This document shows, piece by piece, positions 26,641-35,512 of a DNA stretch of 54,030 nucleotides. The number at the start of each line of letters is the position of its first letter. The first letter of the stretch is position 1. A model generated the notes under the pieces. That model was not told the origin of the DNA. It ran no database searches and was given only the letters and a program-made list of their open reading frames with translations. The translations under genes were made by a program, and so were the position numbers. Source of the DNA: SAR324 cluster bacterium (GTDB taxonomy: Bacteria > SAR324 > XYD2-FULL-50-16); NCBI GenBank assembly GCA_028282885.1, contig JANQGX010000030.1:1-54030 (forward strand), in the 5' to 3' direction.

Positions 26641-26832
26641 TTAGTTAGGTTCGTCATTCAACGCCAGAGTTGTCCCAATGATATATAATTTACCGCATTC
26701 CAGACACCGAAGTTCAGACTCCCCCGTACAATAGTCATTTCTGCATCTCGAGCGGTTTTTATGACAGGTTCGACAGCGTAATACCAGTCTGCCTCCACAT
26801 TTAGAGCAAATTCTGCTCGATGTTTTTTCCAT
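26641..26832 (-). CDS. small zinc-ribbon protein
   Basis: A 63-residue protein dominated by cysteine pairs: CSKCGG, CRTCHKNRSRC, a lone Cys in NDYC and RCLECGKLY. Two zinc-ribbon knuckles can form. The last segment recalls zinc-ribbon tails found on DNA- or RNA-binding proteins. No clear family. The ribosome site is weak, but the cysteine pattern would not arise by chance in a non-coding frame. Confidence 0.6.
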   Translation of the reverse strand: MEKTSSRICSKCGGRLVLRCRTCHKNRSRCRNDYCTGESELRCLECGKLYIIGTTLALNDEPN

Positions 26833-26937
26833 CGTTTATCTGCAACTGTTACCTGATCCAATTCCCTCTACCCAACCACAACATCACATTAGCATCAATT
26901 CGTCGGAATTTCTAAGAGATAGATCAGGACTTGAGCG

Positions 26938-27519
26938 TTATTTGTCTATTTCAACGTGAATCGGGGAATAGGGGATGTCCTGTTCATCGGCAATTCGGAA
27001 ATATGCCTCCTGTTGTTCGATGGAAAGCTTTTCCAGATCGTCATAACCCCTTAGGACAAGCTTCTCTTTGATAAACTGATTCCACTGGGCTGTTCTCTCC
27101 CTGTGCATCATTCTTTTACGGATCTCAAAGGGTTTCAGTTTGGCAATCAGGATATGAACCGGCAGTTGTTTGAGGTGTGACAGGACAAGTTGGTAGTTGT
27201 TCTCAAAATCGTTTTCATACTCCCATTCCAGAATTTTAGCGGTGAGATGGAACCTTTCCAGCAGAATCAAACAGTCCGGCTCATCTGCCAGCTTTTTTTC
27301 CAGGTAGTCGAGAAAGATTTTGAAGTAGGCAATTCTGACAACCGAAAGATGTGGAATATGCACCTGCTTCCAACCCAGCAACAGATCATCCTCGGTATAT
27401 TCATAAAGCTTCCGGCCTTTAAGGCTGTTTTTCAGATAACCTTTGAGAGTGGTTTTGCCGGAGCCGGAGATACCTTCCAAAATCAAAATCCTGGCATTTT
27501 CCGGAAAATCTACTTTCAT
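26938..27519 (-). CDS. P-loop nucleotide/nucleoside kinase-like protein
   Basis: A 193-residue cytosolic P-loop protein. Walker A GISGSGKTT is at residues 16-24, a DxD-like ILLERFHLTAK follows where thymidylate-kinase-type enzymes hold ERFxxS, and a lid-like region with RKRMMHRERT comes later. It resembles dTMP or deoxynucleoside kinases in layout, but substrate residues are not recognisable. It lies 43 bases downstream of the molybdate-type permease gene on the same strand and may be co-transcribed with it. Confidence 0.7.
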   Translation of the reverse strand: MKVDFPENARILILEGISGSGKTTLKGYLKNSLKGRKLYEYTEDDLLLGWKQVHIPHLSVVRIAYFKIFLDYLEKKLADEPDCLILLERFHLTAKILEWEYENDFENNYQLVLSHLKQLPVHILIAKLKPFEIRKRMMHRERTAQWNQFIKEKLVLRGYDDLEKLSIEQQEAYFRIADEQDIPYSPIHVEIDK

Positions 27520-27562
27520 GAGCCTCGATTATGCAATCCCAAAGAGCTGACCAGGCAGTCCA

Positions 27563-28345
27563 TCAGCCGTGGGAGATTCGATTTCTGTTTTTTAAAAAGA
27601 GAACGTTAATGAACAGAATACAGGCCAAAGCCAGACCGATAGTCAGGATTCCGGCAGTAACGCCCTTCTCGTGATCACCCGAGATCATCTGAAGATAGAC
27701 ATTTATGGGAATGTTCTCCGTTTTTCCCGGGATACCGCCACCGACCATCAGGGTTGCGCCAAACTCCCCGATGCATCTGAGCCAGGTCAGAATCAAGCCC
27801 GATAAGATCCCAGGGAAAGCTATTTTATAGGTGGTGTCAAAAAAGGACTTCACCGGTTTGGCCCCAAGCGTCATGGCGATTCTTTCATAAATTGGCGGGA
27901 CCAGCTCGAAGGCGTTTTTCGATGATTTGATGGTAAAGGGTACGGCAATAAAAAACTGGGCAGCAATGGCACCCGGCGCAGTGAAAATGAAAGAATAGAA
28001 ATTTCTGATGATTGGAATATTGAAAAAGGTGACCAGCAAAACTCCGACAATCAAAGGTGGAATCACAATCGGAATGTCGAAGAGCACATCCATAAATCGG
28101 GAAACCAAAGTGTTATTGCGCGCCAGAAAAAAGCCGGAGGGCACCCCCAGGATAAAGGCAAATGCTGTTGCCACAAGAGACGTTTGCAGGCTGAATACAA
28201 CCGCCTGCAAAAAACCGCTGTCCTGAAACAGATCATTGATGGACCTGAACCCGGTGTAAAACAATCCGGAGATCAAAATAGCCCCGAAGAAAAAGGCCAA
28301 TATCACCACAATTATTCTGGAAACGCTTGATAGTTTCATATACAA
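27563..28345 (-). CDS. modB: molybdate/tungstate-type ABC transporter permease
   Basis: A 260-residue inner-membrane permease with about six TM segments. The coupling motif is ERIAMTLGAKPVKSF and the conserved region TWLRCIGEFGATLMVGG is characteristic of ModB/WtpB. Other oxyanion permeases share this plan, so sulfate cannot be excluded, although the neighbouring binding protein favours molybdate or tungstate. It follows the binding-protein gene by 14 bases. Confidence 0.85.
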   Translation of the reverse strand: MYMKLSSVSRIIVVILAFFFGAILISGLFYTGFRSINDLFQDSGFLQAVVFSLQTSLVATAFAFILGVPSGFFLARNNTLVSRFMDVLFDIPIVIPPLIVGVLLVTFFNIPIIRNFYSFIFTAPGAIAAQFFIAVPFTIKSSKNAFELVPPIYERIAMTLGAKPVKSFFDTTYKIAFPGILSGLILTWLRCIGEFGATLMVGGGIPGKTENIPINVYLQMISGDHEKGVTAGILTIGLALACILFINVLFLKNRNRISHG

Positions 28346-28359
28346 CGTCTTTTAGATCT

Positions 28360-29118
28360 TTAAGGAATCAGGTTGAATCCGTAAGACTTGAAAACGCCTT
28401 CCTGCCGGAAAACATAGTCTTTAAATTTCCGCACTTCTATCGGGTTTTGCGAAAACTTCAAAACAGCAAGATAAGCACGATTTACCACATTTACCTCATC
28501 CGGAATCCTGACATAAGAGAGTCCGTTTGCGACGGCTGTCGTGTCAAACACAATACCGGCGTCAACTGTGTTAGTGCGTAGATAGTTAACCACCTGGTTG
28601 ATGTTGATGGCGAATAGCTGGGTATTGGCTCTGATTGCCTTTTTTAAGGTTTCCTCCATCGCCTGTTCTATTCGAAGATAGGTTTTGCCTAAAGCCATGG
28701 TTTTGGGATTTCCCAGCGCAATTCGATTTCCCTTGTTTACCAGATCCGTAAACGACTTAATTTTAGCTGTTCCCCCGGTTGAGAGTCCGAAAACAGGTCG
28801 CTGCTCCAACAATAATCGGGAAGAAGCGACCAGCTTGAGAGATTTTGCTTTTTCCAGAAACGCTTCTGATGCAGGTGTATAGATATCTCCCTTACCCGCC
28901 AGTTTTAGTTGACTCAACAACTGACCCGAACCTCCAATCACCAGTAATATCTTGCAGGTTTTTGTCTCTCTGTTGTAGCTATCAACCACTGCCTTGCCCG
29001 GTTTTGACATCGATGCTGCCAGATACCAGTATAACTCGCATGCCTGAATTTTAAAAGGGACAGACAGACACCCCGCTATAAAAAAGCCTGTCAATATCGA
29101 TTTACTTTTATTGAACAT
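28360..29118 (-). CDS. modA: molybdate/tungstate-type substrate-binding protein
   Basis: A 252-residue periplasmic protein of the SBP_bac_11 (ModA-like) type, with signal peptide MFNKSKSILTGFFIAGCLSV. After it comes YLAASMSKPGKAVVDSYN and GGSGQLLSQLKLAGKGDIY, which correspond to the ligand-binding start of ModA-like proteins. The C-terminal lobe has the usual VNYLRTNTVDAGIVFDTTA. I chose ATG at 29118 over 29145 because it gives a clean signal peptide. It lies between the ATPase and permease genes of the importer. Confidence 0.82.
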   Translation of the reverse strand: MFNKSKSILTGFFIAGCLSVPFKIQACELYWYLAASMSKPGKAVVDSYNRETKTCKILLVIGGSGQLLSQLKLAGKGDIYTPASEAFLEKAKSLKLVASSRLLLEQRPVFGLSTGGTAKIKSFTDLVNKGNRIALGNPKTMALGKTYLRIEQAMEETLKKAIRANTQLFAININQVVNYLRTNTVDAGIVFDTTAVANGLSYVRIPDEVNVVNRAYLAVLKFSQNPIEVRKFKDYVFRQEGVFKSYGFNLIP

Positions 29119-29145
29119 TGTTACCCCGGTTACGATTGAGTTCAA

Positions 29146-30222
29146 TCATCGGTTGAACCTGCTCCTGCATAGCACTATGGACTCCTCCTTGAGAGAAACC
29201 TTGCACTGCTTGTCCCTGGTTAACTTCAGCTTTTTAAAAGCGTGCTCAGGCAGGTTTATAGTGAGTTGAAGGCCTTTTTCCGTGTTCATGACCAGGTTTA
29301 CGTATTTACCCCTGTGATGAATTTCCGTGATACTTCCATTGACCATGTTTTTTTTCAGGTTATCCTTGGAGGGGATATCTTCCCTGATAAACATGATATT
29401 TTCAGGCCTGATACAGAGATGATTGCACTCCCGGGCATAGTCACCGGTATAGGTGAAAATGTGACCGCTTTTCGTACGAACCTCGTGATTCTGCAGACGG
29501 GTTACCGGCCAGATGTTGATGAATCCCATCAGGTCGGCCGTTTCCGCATTAACCGGCGAGTCAAATACAGCACTCCTGGATCCGTATTCGATCACTTCGC
29601 CGCTATTGACCAGTACGATCTCCTTACCGAAGATGAATGCCTCCTCCAGGTCGTGAGTGACAAAAAGGGTTACGACATTCATCTCATCGGCTATATCGAT
29701 AACCAGATCTCTCAGGGATTCACGGATGGTGCTGTCCAGGGCACTGAAAGGCTCGTCCAGCAGCAGAATTCGAGGTCGGACCAGTAGCGCCCTGGCAAGA
29801 GCAACACGTTGCTTCTGTCCGCCGGACAGGTCGTCGGGGAAGTGATCCAGCTTGGCTGCTATGCCCAAACGTTCCATTAAGCGATCGATTCTGGATTTCT
29901 CGATCTGCAGTTTTCTGGTTTTCATACCGTAAAGGATGTTTTCCTTTACACTCATATTGGGAAAAAGCGTATACTCCTGTGGCAAGTAACCGATATTTCG
30001 CTGGTGTATGGGGAGACTGACTTTTCCTTTTTTACTGAACAGTAATTGATTCTCGATGATAATATCGCCGCGATCCGGGTCAAAAAAGCCGGAGATCATT
30101 TTCAACAGAAGGGTTTTACCGCTTCCTGAAGGACCAAACACCACAATGCGATTGGTTTCTCCGGAGAAGGAGAAAAGAAATCGGTTGTTTTTCAGTGTTT
30201 TGGCGATATGGATCTGAATCAT
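29146..30222 (-). CDS. modC: molybdate/tungstate-type ABC transporter ATP-binding protein
   Basis: A 358-residue ATPase subunit. Walker A is GPSGSGKT (residues 30-37), the signature is LSGGQKQRVALARAL and Walker B is ILLLDEPFSALD. The C-terminal third contains a TOBE-like oxyanion-sensing domain, as in ModC/WtpC (SGHIFTYTG through LCIRPENIMFI). It is first in the minus-strand operon ATPase, binding protein, permease, P-loop kinase. No ModE-type palindrome was seen upstream. Confidence 0.88.
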   Translation of the reverse strand: MIQIHIAKTLKNNRFLFSFSGETNRIVVFGPSGSGKTLLLKMISGFFDPDRGDIIIENQLLFSKKGKVSLPIHQRNIGYLPQEYTLFPNMSVKENILYGMKTRKLQIEKSRIDRLMERLGIAAKLDHFPDDLSGGQKQRVALARALLVRPRILLLDEPFSALDSTIRESLRDLVIDIADEMNVVTLFVTHDLEEAFIFGKEIVLVNSGEVIEYGSRSAVFDSPVNAETADLMGFINIWPVTRLQNHEVRTKSGHIFTYTGDYARECNHLCIRPENIMFIREDIPSKDNLKKNMVNGSITEIHHRGKYVNLVMNTEKGLQLTINLPEHAFKKLKLTRDKQCKVSLKEESIVLCRSRFNR

Positions 30223-30616
30223 GTCTTGTCCCGCTCTGTCATTCGAAACAGGTTACTCGCAGTCAATGAAGTGCCTTGAGCGCATTCTCCGCGCCTTCCA
30301 TGGTATGATGAGATGGTATTGAATCGCTGAATCTCAGTCAAGATTACCCGGAATCAGAGCATAAGATTACCAAGACCCATTCGGAACATAAATCAAGGGA
30401 AAAAGAAAGGGTGTTTCATATCAACAATCCAGGTAAAATCGGAGAATAACGGGATTGTCGATACCCTGTGATTGGACACCCGATAGAGGCCGGCCAGGAA
30501 AGCGTGGGATTTGATTTTACCTCGTTTTTGACAACTACGTAAATCGTATAATCCGGGAGCGCATGAAGCACTCTAATATTTCACTCACCGCAGACAGGAT
30601 TCTCCGGAGGAGAGAT
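30223..30616. other. intergenic region between modC-like gene and DUF4384 gene
   Basis: 394 bases, AT-rich in places, without a convincing gene. On the + strand TTGACA (30528) and TATAAT (30547) are only 13 bases apart, too close for a normal promoter. No molybdenum-cofactor riboswitch was recognised by eye, which does not exclude one. Confidence 0.35.
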
Positions 30617-31645
30617 CTATGGCATGGTGGTGAGAGTGATCCTCGCTTCCGACTTCAAGGCCTTACCTTGGGCGGATCCGCCTTTTTTAGCGATTTTTAT
30701 GCCTCTCAAATTGCTGACGATATTGGCTGTGGCACGGTCTCCTGAGAAGGCGCGGTAACCCCCGCCGACATTGATGAGCCCTTCATCGGTAAACATGTGG
30801 GTTGAGGCAAAGGCGATGATCATTTCAGTGCCAAAGGGAGGCTGGATGGTATAACGATTGTTGCGATGGAGTTCGTAAACAACTCCGGCCCTGAGTTTTC
30901 CCTTGGGATCTCTTTCGGTGGGATACATCAGGATGCGATTTCCATCGACATCGATATAGATCACCCTCAGGAAGCAATCAACCTCGGTTCTGAACATAAC
31001 TTTGAGATTATCTCCTGATCTGTAAACCCCTCCGTTGCCTTTGTCGATCCAGAGATCGATTTGAAAATCATTGCTGGGCGTAGATAACCTGTCAATATCA
31101 TCGGTTATCTTCTCCATTTTGGTAATATTGGCGGGTTTGATAGGCAACCGGACTGCATCCCTTTTGATGGCAATTTCGGCTTGAGATACCCGGGCTCCGT
31201 TATCCTCTTCCAGACGAAGTGTGACATAAATGATCGATTCATCAGGGCTTTGACGATAAACCCCGGAGAGGGTAACCGCCGTTTCGCCAGGGACATCATT
31301 GCCCTGTTCCCGAATCAACCCGCTTCTTGTTTTGGAAGCGCTCCTTGTTAGTATCTGTCTTTTTACCTGAACGAAGTCTTCGCTATAATCCGGTTGGGAC
31401 ATTTCGGCTTGTGCCAGGGTTAACAGGTTCTCGGCAAATTCGCTTGAGATTTTTGAGTTCTCAAGGGTTAATGATCCGATAGTGACATTGAGGGTGCCTT
31501 TTTCCAGATTGTCAGCAAGTTCCTCAACCAGGGCACGTACTGCCTTCATTTCATTGTCGTGGGGTGTGACTCCCATCAGGCCCACAGGGAAGACACCGAC
31601 TGCGATGAGTAGCAAGAGAACGGTTATTTGACGGTAAAATCTCAT
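30617..31645 (-). CDS. exported DUF4384-domain protein
   Basis: A 342-residue exported protein with signal peptide MRFYRQITVLLLLIAVGVFP. Residues about 30-185 form a domain similar to CsgG/FlgO-like outer-membrane-associated domains (ADNLEKGTLNVTIGSLTLEN). Residues about 200-340 are a DUF4384 domain with DLWIDKGNGGVYRSGDNLKV, DCFLRVIYIDVDGNRILMYP and FGTEMIIAFAS. DUF4384 is found on caspase-like and kinase-like proteins and in envelope lipoproteins; its role is unknown. It lies 184 bases after the LPP20-DUF4384 lipoprotein and shares its C-terminal half with that protein, so the two may form a pair. Confidence 0.82.
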   Translation of the reverse strand: MRFYRQITVLLLLIAVGVFPVGLMGVTPHDNEMKAVRALVEELADNLEKGTLNVTIGSLTLENSKISSEFAENLLTLAQAEMSQPDYSEDFVQVKRQILTRSASKTRSGLIREQGNDVPGETAVTLSGVYRQSPDESIIYVTLRLEEDNGARVSQAEIAIKRDAVRLPIKPANITKMEKITDDIDRLSTPSNDFQIDLWIDKGNGGVYRSGDNLKVMFRTEVDCFLRVIYIDVDGNRILMYPTERDPKGKLRAGVVYELHRNNRYTIQPPFGTEMIIAFASTHMFTDEGLINVGGGYRAFSGDRATANIVSNLRGIKIAKKGGSAQGKALKSEARITLTTMP

Positions 31646-31829
31646 TTTCTGACTCCAAAGTGACCGATTTAGCCCGATCTTCAGGCTTACCTAAAAAGAT
31701 ATCATCCTTGGACCCGATCTCGGGACCCAATGTGAGGATACAATCCGGTCGATTTTGTCTGACCGGGCCTTTTCCGGATTTGTCATTGCTTCCAATGGCG
31801 AACCATGGAACAAGTGTTGTTGTGACAGT

Positions 31830-33926
31830 CTATTTGACAATTGTAAATGCGGCTTTTGCCTCCGCTTTGGTTTTCGCAGCTCCCCTCAACTGCCTGAAGA
31901 GGATCGGAAACTCATTCGGTACAAAGGTCTGGTTGAGCTCAAAATTGATGGGAAACTTCTTTTTTGATGCAATGGCAACCAAGGACTGAACCCCTTCTTC
32001 TACCGCCCTGACGGTAAAAGAGATCTGCTTGTTCTTTAACAGTCGTTTCCTGCCGCTGTCTTCAATTACAGTCACCTGACCTTTTTCATCAATATTGAAA
32101 ATCTTAAGATAGCACCGGGTTGAACAGACGGCGGAGATATCGATCTTGTCTCCCACCTTATAGGTTCCGCCTCCCACATCCGTCCAGACTTTCATATGAA
32201 AATCGGATGGCTCCAGCGGCATGATCTTATCCAGCGCGGTTTTGTTTTCGACACATCCTTTGGCAATGGCCTGCTTATCAATATCAACTTGGTTGAAGGA
32301 GATACCGGCCGAAGCCAATTGGGTTTCCGGGCCGGTAATCACGGCATTCAACGATGCGTTTTCCCCTTGGATTTCAAATACTGCCGAAAGAATGCCGGCT
32401 CCCATAATTTTTGCCTGGTCAGATTCCACATTGGGATCAAGATTATCCGGAATCTTTTTCGGAATTCTCAGGAGTCCTTTGACCTTAAATGTCCTATTAT
32501 TCACCGCCTTGGCATTGACCTTTGTACGGAGTTCCTCCAGGAATGGGCTGGAGCAATCGCTTCCTTTCAGCTTGAAGTTACCGATGGCCAACATAACCGG
32601 CTTTATAATGGAAGGGTCTCCCGAAACCTTGTCTGCCAGCTTTTGAACCAGATCTTCGGCTTTATCGACCGCTGATTTGGTGGCGACGATGATATCAAAC
32701 TGAACTTTTTTCTCGATCAGGAATTTCCCCGCATAGGGAGAGATTTTCTCTTTCAGTGAACTCAGATCGATTGATGCGATAAGCGTCAGTTTCCCTTCTC
32801 CTCCTGACGGAGGAAGGGTAATGAAAGCTTTACCTGCAGCGTCCGTGGGTGCTTTCATCTGAGCCGACCTGACCTTGAAAAGGATGGTAACATTGCTAAC
32901 CGGTGCGGAGCCATATTTTAAAGAAACGGCCAGGGGTTCCGGCACCGTGCCCGGTTCAATTTTCTGGCTGATACGACTGGCGGGAGTCAGGTCCAATTCG
33001 CCCGATATTTTTTTCTCAGCCAGTTCGATGACAGTCTCATCCGACTTTCCCGGTTCGACGAAGTCGACATCGGCGGCAATTGTTGATCTTGCGGTATTCA
33101 ATGTGTTTAAAGCAGCAACGACGTTTCCCGTACCGGCCAGATTGTTGGCTTCCTGGATGAGCTCATTGACCTTGCGGGTAAGAAGCCGGGTTTTGTAATT
33201 CTTTTTGAGGGTTTTGACCGTGGAGTACTGGTAGCTGATATCGGCAGGTTCTACATTGCCCTCTTCGATTCTTTTGTCAGCCTCCTCTACCGTTTTAAGA
33301 GCGGCAACCAGGTTGCCAACGGTTTCGAATGCCTTGGCATCCTTGATCAAACGATCAAGATCCTTGACGAGGAGTGCCTTTTGTTTCTCCTGCCAGGCTT
33401 TGATTTTTTCACATTCGTCTTTGGGAACCTTGAACAGCAGGGCAATGACATAGGCATTTTTCAGCCAGACATTATCCTGCAGCACTTCATATTTCTCGGT
33501 ATAACGCTCCTTTATCTTCAAACCGCTGACAAAGGCGTTGACACGTTGCTTCGTTACCGATTCGCCGGTCACTGTTTGAACAATAGCACCCGCTGTACTC
33601 TGATCCCGAGCGCTTTTTACATAAGAGTCAAAAAAACTGACCCTTACCCCGCAGCTTTTAATAAATCGGTTAGTTGCATCTACTGCTGCGTTGTCTGTCG
33701 CGCCCTGTTCGTCAGAATATTTTTGTGAAATCCCTACCAGATAGGTAAACGCCTGGTCGTCCGGAGGTGTTTGCAACATCCAGTCAGGTCGTTCGGGATG
33801 GCTGGAGGAGACAAGATTTTCGGTAATCAGACCTTCTTTTGTTGGTTTTTTAGCTGCAACTGGCTCCGAACTTGAGCATGATATCTGGATCAGGGAAACA
33901 ACAAATATGGCGAGTATAAGTCTCAT
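31830..33926 (-). CDS. LPP20 plus DUF4384 multi-domain lipoprotein
   Basis: A 698-residue lipoprotein with lipobox IQISC at Cys17. Domains in order: an LPP20-like domain (about 40-180; RPDWM, TYLVGISQKYSDEQGATDNA), a helical-repeat region with two similar units (NLVAALKTVEEADKR and NVVAALNTLNTARST), an Ig-like strand region, a CsgG/FlgO-like domain (LAIGNFKLKGSDCSSPFLEE) and a C-terminal DUF4384 domain (DFHMKVWTDVGGGTYKVGDK). ATG at 33926 is chosen because it gives a short lipoprotein signal; ATG at 33956 is also in frame. It is probably anchored to the outer membrane and may join the LPP20-only and DUF4384-only proteins of the same series. Confidence 0.82.
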   Translation of the reverse strand: MRLILAIFVVSLIQISCSSSEPVAAKKPTKEGLITENLVSSSHPERPDWMLQTPPDDQAFTYLVGISQKYSDEQGATDNAAVDATNRFIKSCGVRVSFFDSYVKSARDQSTAGAIVQTVTGESVTKQRVNAFVSGLKIKERYTEKYEVLQDNVWLKNAYVIALLFKVPKDECEKIKAWQEKQKALLVKDLDRLIKDAKAFETVGNLVAALKTVEEADKRIEEGNVEPADISYQYSTVKTLKKNYKTRLLTRKVNELIQEANNLAGTGNVVAALNTLNTARSTIAADVDFVEPGKSDETVIELAEKKISGELDLTPASRISQKIEPGTVPEPLAVSLKYGSAPVSNVTILFKVRSAQMKAPTDAAGKAFITLPPSGGEGKLTLIASIDLSSLKEKISPYAGKFLIEKKVQFDIIVATKSAVDKAEDLVQKLADKVSGDPSIIKPVMLAIGNFKLKGSDCSSPFLEELRTKVNAKAVNNRTFKVKGLLRIPKKIPDNLDPNVESDQAKIMGAGILSAVFEIQGENASLNAVITGPETQLASAGISFNQVDIDKQAIAKGCVENKTALDKIMPLEPSDFHMKVWTDVGGGTYKVGDKIDISAVCSTRCYLKIFNIDEKGQVTVIEDSGRKRLLKNKQISFTVRAVEEGVQSLVAIASKKKFPINFELNQTFVPNEFPILFRQLRGAAKTKAEAKAAFTIVK

Positions 33927-34088
33927 GATAACCTGATGGTCGTTTGTTTGATTCAAAGGATCTTTTTTCTTGTAATACCTGTCGGGTCTGTCCCGAAATT
34001 TCAGTCGGGTTCATGATGAGCGTTCTCCGTTGTTCCGAGAACAGATTCATTCGGCGTTGTGAGTCCAACACCTCATCGCTGAGTTAAA

Positions 34089-34220
34089 ATCCGGGAAGGA
34101 GATTTGAGCCTTTTTGGAAACCTTGTCCGATGCTTACCGGGTGGTTGAACCGGTGCTAATCCGGGAATCGTTGGCGTATTTGAATCCCGGATGCTAAAGA
34201 TAGGTGTCTTCCCGGATTAG
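34089..34220 (-). repeat. four-arm set of inverted repeats between two lipoprotein genes
   Basis: On the minus strand, CTAATCCGGGAA (34220-34209) overlaps the stop codon of the LPP20 gene, ATCCGGGA (34192-34185) follows, then TTCCCGGATTAG (34167-34156), a perfect 12-base complement of the first arm, and TTCCCGGAT (34097-34089). Two arms of each polarity can pair in alternative ways. No U-tract follows directly. It lies in the 290-base gap before the larger lipoprotein gene. Confidence 0.7.
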
Positions 34221-34822
34221 TCGACTACACCCTGTTCCACCATGTCAGCCCACATATCGGCGGCTTTTTGTGCCTGTGTCTGGGCAGCAGCGTCGCGAGC
34301 TTCTTTGGCCTTTTTCTCAGCCTTGGCTTTTTCCATCTCCATAGCGTTTTTGAAAGCGTTGTTCAGAGCCGCTTTGGGAACCCTGGCAAGAACAAAGTAT
34401 TTATATCCCTTACCGGTAGCGGTTTCTTCCCTTTCCATATACCACTTGGTGGATTTAACCTGGCTGGTTACATTTTCTGCAACCTGTCTTTGGAAATCCC
34501 TGGTGGCTGCGGTGGGATCAATAGCATCGCTGGACAATCCGTGCGAAACTCTTGCTCTTTCAAACTTGGCCTTGGCTTCGGTTCCGATATACTCGATAAC
34601 TCTTCTGTTGGCATTCACAAGGGCATTGTCACGGGCATCCTGTTCTGAAGCCCAGACAGCCGAAATACCGACAAAATAAAGATCGCTTCCTTCAACTTCC
34701 GGTTCATTCATCGTCCAGGACGGACGTTGTGGTTGCACTGGAGTCTGGGGAGCCTGCGCCGCGCAGCCAACCAGCATCAACGAGATCAGACCTACCATCA
34801 AACCATAAAGTACTTTTTTCAT
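34217..34822 (-). CDS. LPP20 family lipoprotein
   Basis: A 201-residue lipoprotein with signal MKKVLYGLMVGLISLMLVGC (lipobox VGC, Cys20). The LPP20 domain follows: RPSWTMNEPEVEGSDLYFVG, ASEQDARDNALVNANRRVIE and ARVPKAALNNAF. It matches the N-terminal domain of the larger lipoprotein downstream over its whole length. The C-terminus is an alanine-lysine-rich helix (KAKAEKKAKEARDAAAQTQA). AGGAG lies seven bases before the ATG. LPP20-like proteins occur in the outer membrane of many Gram-negatives with unclear function. Confidence 0.85.
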   Translation of the reverse strand: MKKVLYGLMVGLISLMLVGCAAQAPQTPVQPQRPSWTMNEPEVEGSDLYFVGISAVWASEQDARDNALVNANRRVIEYIGTEAKAKFERARVSHGLSSDAIDPTAATRDFQRQVAENVTSQVKSTKWYMEREETATGKGYKYFVLARVPKAALNNAFKNAMEMEKAKAEKKAKEARDAAAQTQAQKAADMWADMVEQGVVD

Positions 34823-35512
34823 AACAACTCCTAACAAACGGGTTTAGGAACGAATCATTCCGCTCCTGCTTTGGTTAACCGTTCGGTTGAGTTTTCCGAT
34901 CGGTTTTGACATGAAAATCATCCTGCCGAATCCGACCTGTCAAATTTAAGGACATTTGCTTTCGATTTGTTTCCATACTTGACAGGCAGATCCAAAGAGT
35001 CGATTTTCAGAAATTGGATTAAGTTAACAAGTTATTTATCTAATACGGACTAAAAAAGAAATTGTAAAATATTTTTCTTTAATCCACCGGAGAAATCCCA
35101 AATATTGCAACGGAAGTTTTGAGAAGATACCAAACTGACTGGCAAGTTTCCGAATCTGTTCCGATGATTCCTCTGTCTGATTTCTTTGGAAAGATGTATT
35201 CGTACAAGTTATAATTTTAGTAAAATCAGTTTTACATTTTTTTAAAAAAAAGGGCCAGGTAGGCACTTGCAACTCCCCACTACACCATTTATCGAATATA
35301 CCTCTGCAGCGGATGGGTTATTGTTCTGATTCGATCATAATATAGATTTTATCGAAGAACTCCAATTTATCAAATGGTGATAGATATGGAGGGTAGAGAC
35401 GATTGTTAAGTTCCTCTATATCGCAGAAAAAAGAGCCTTTGACGGAACCTGGGGAATCGCTGCATCCCCCCTTGATATGCAGCGACGGTTAAGTGGGTGG
35501 TGGTTCAAATAC
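34823..35512. other. 690-base AT-rich intergenic region
   Basis: No convincing gene. A 78-codon frame on the minus strand (35036-35272) has a credible-looking middle (QTEESSEQIRKLASQFGIF) but no ribosome site or known family. There is a poly-T/poly-A run near 35233-35250. A 9-base hairpin lies at 35457-35485. A TTGACA-like box on the minus strand at 34943-34938 lacks a good -10. Confidence 0.4.
35457..35485 (-). terminator. hairpin downstream of the trypsin-like protease gene
   Basis: TCGCTGCAT (35457-35465) and ATGCAGCGA (35477-35485) are perfect complements around an 11-base loop. It starts 28 bases after the stop codon of the protease gene. No U-run follows, so it may be a 3'-end-stabilising hairpin rather than a classic terminator. 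Confidence 0.5.

Noticed and set aside
30223..30616. Molybdenum-cofactor riboswitch or ModE site before the importer operon
   Set aside because: No matching stem pattern or ModE-type palindrome could be seen by eye.
30563..30745. 60-codon + frame with a TTGACA/TATAAT pair upstream
   Set aside because: The boxes are only 13 bases apart and the frame runs antisense into the DUF4384 gene.
35036..35272. 78-codon minus-strand frame in the AT-rich gap
   Set aside because: The middle reads like a helical protein, but there is no ribosome site and no known family; I kept it only as a remark on the gap.
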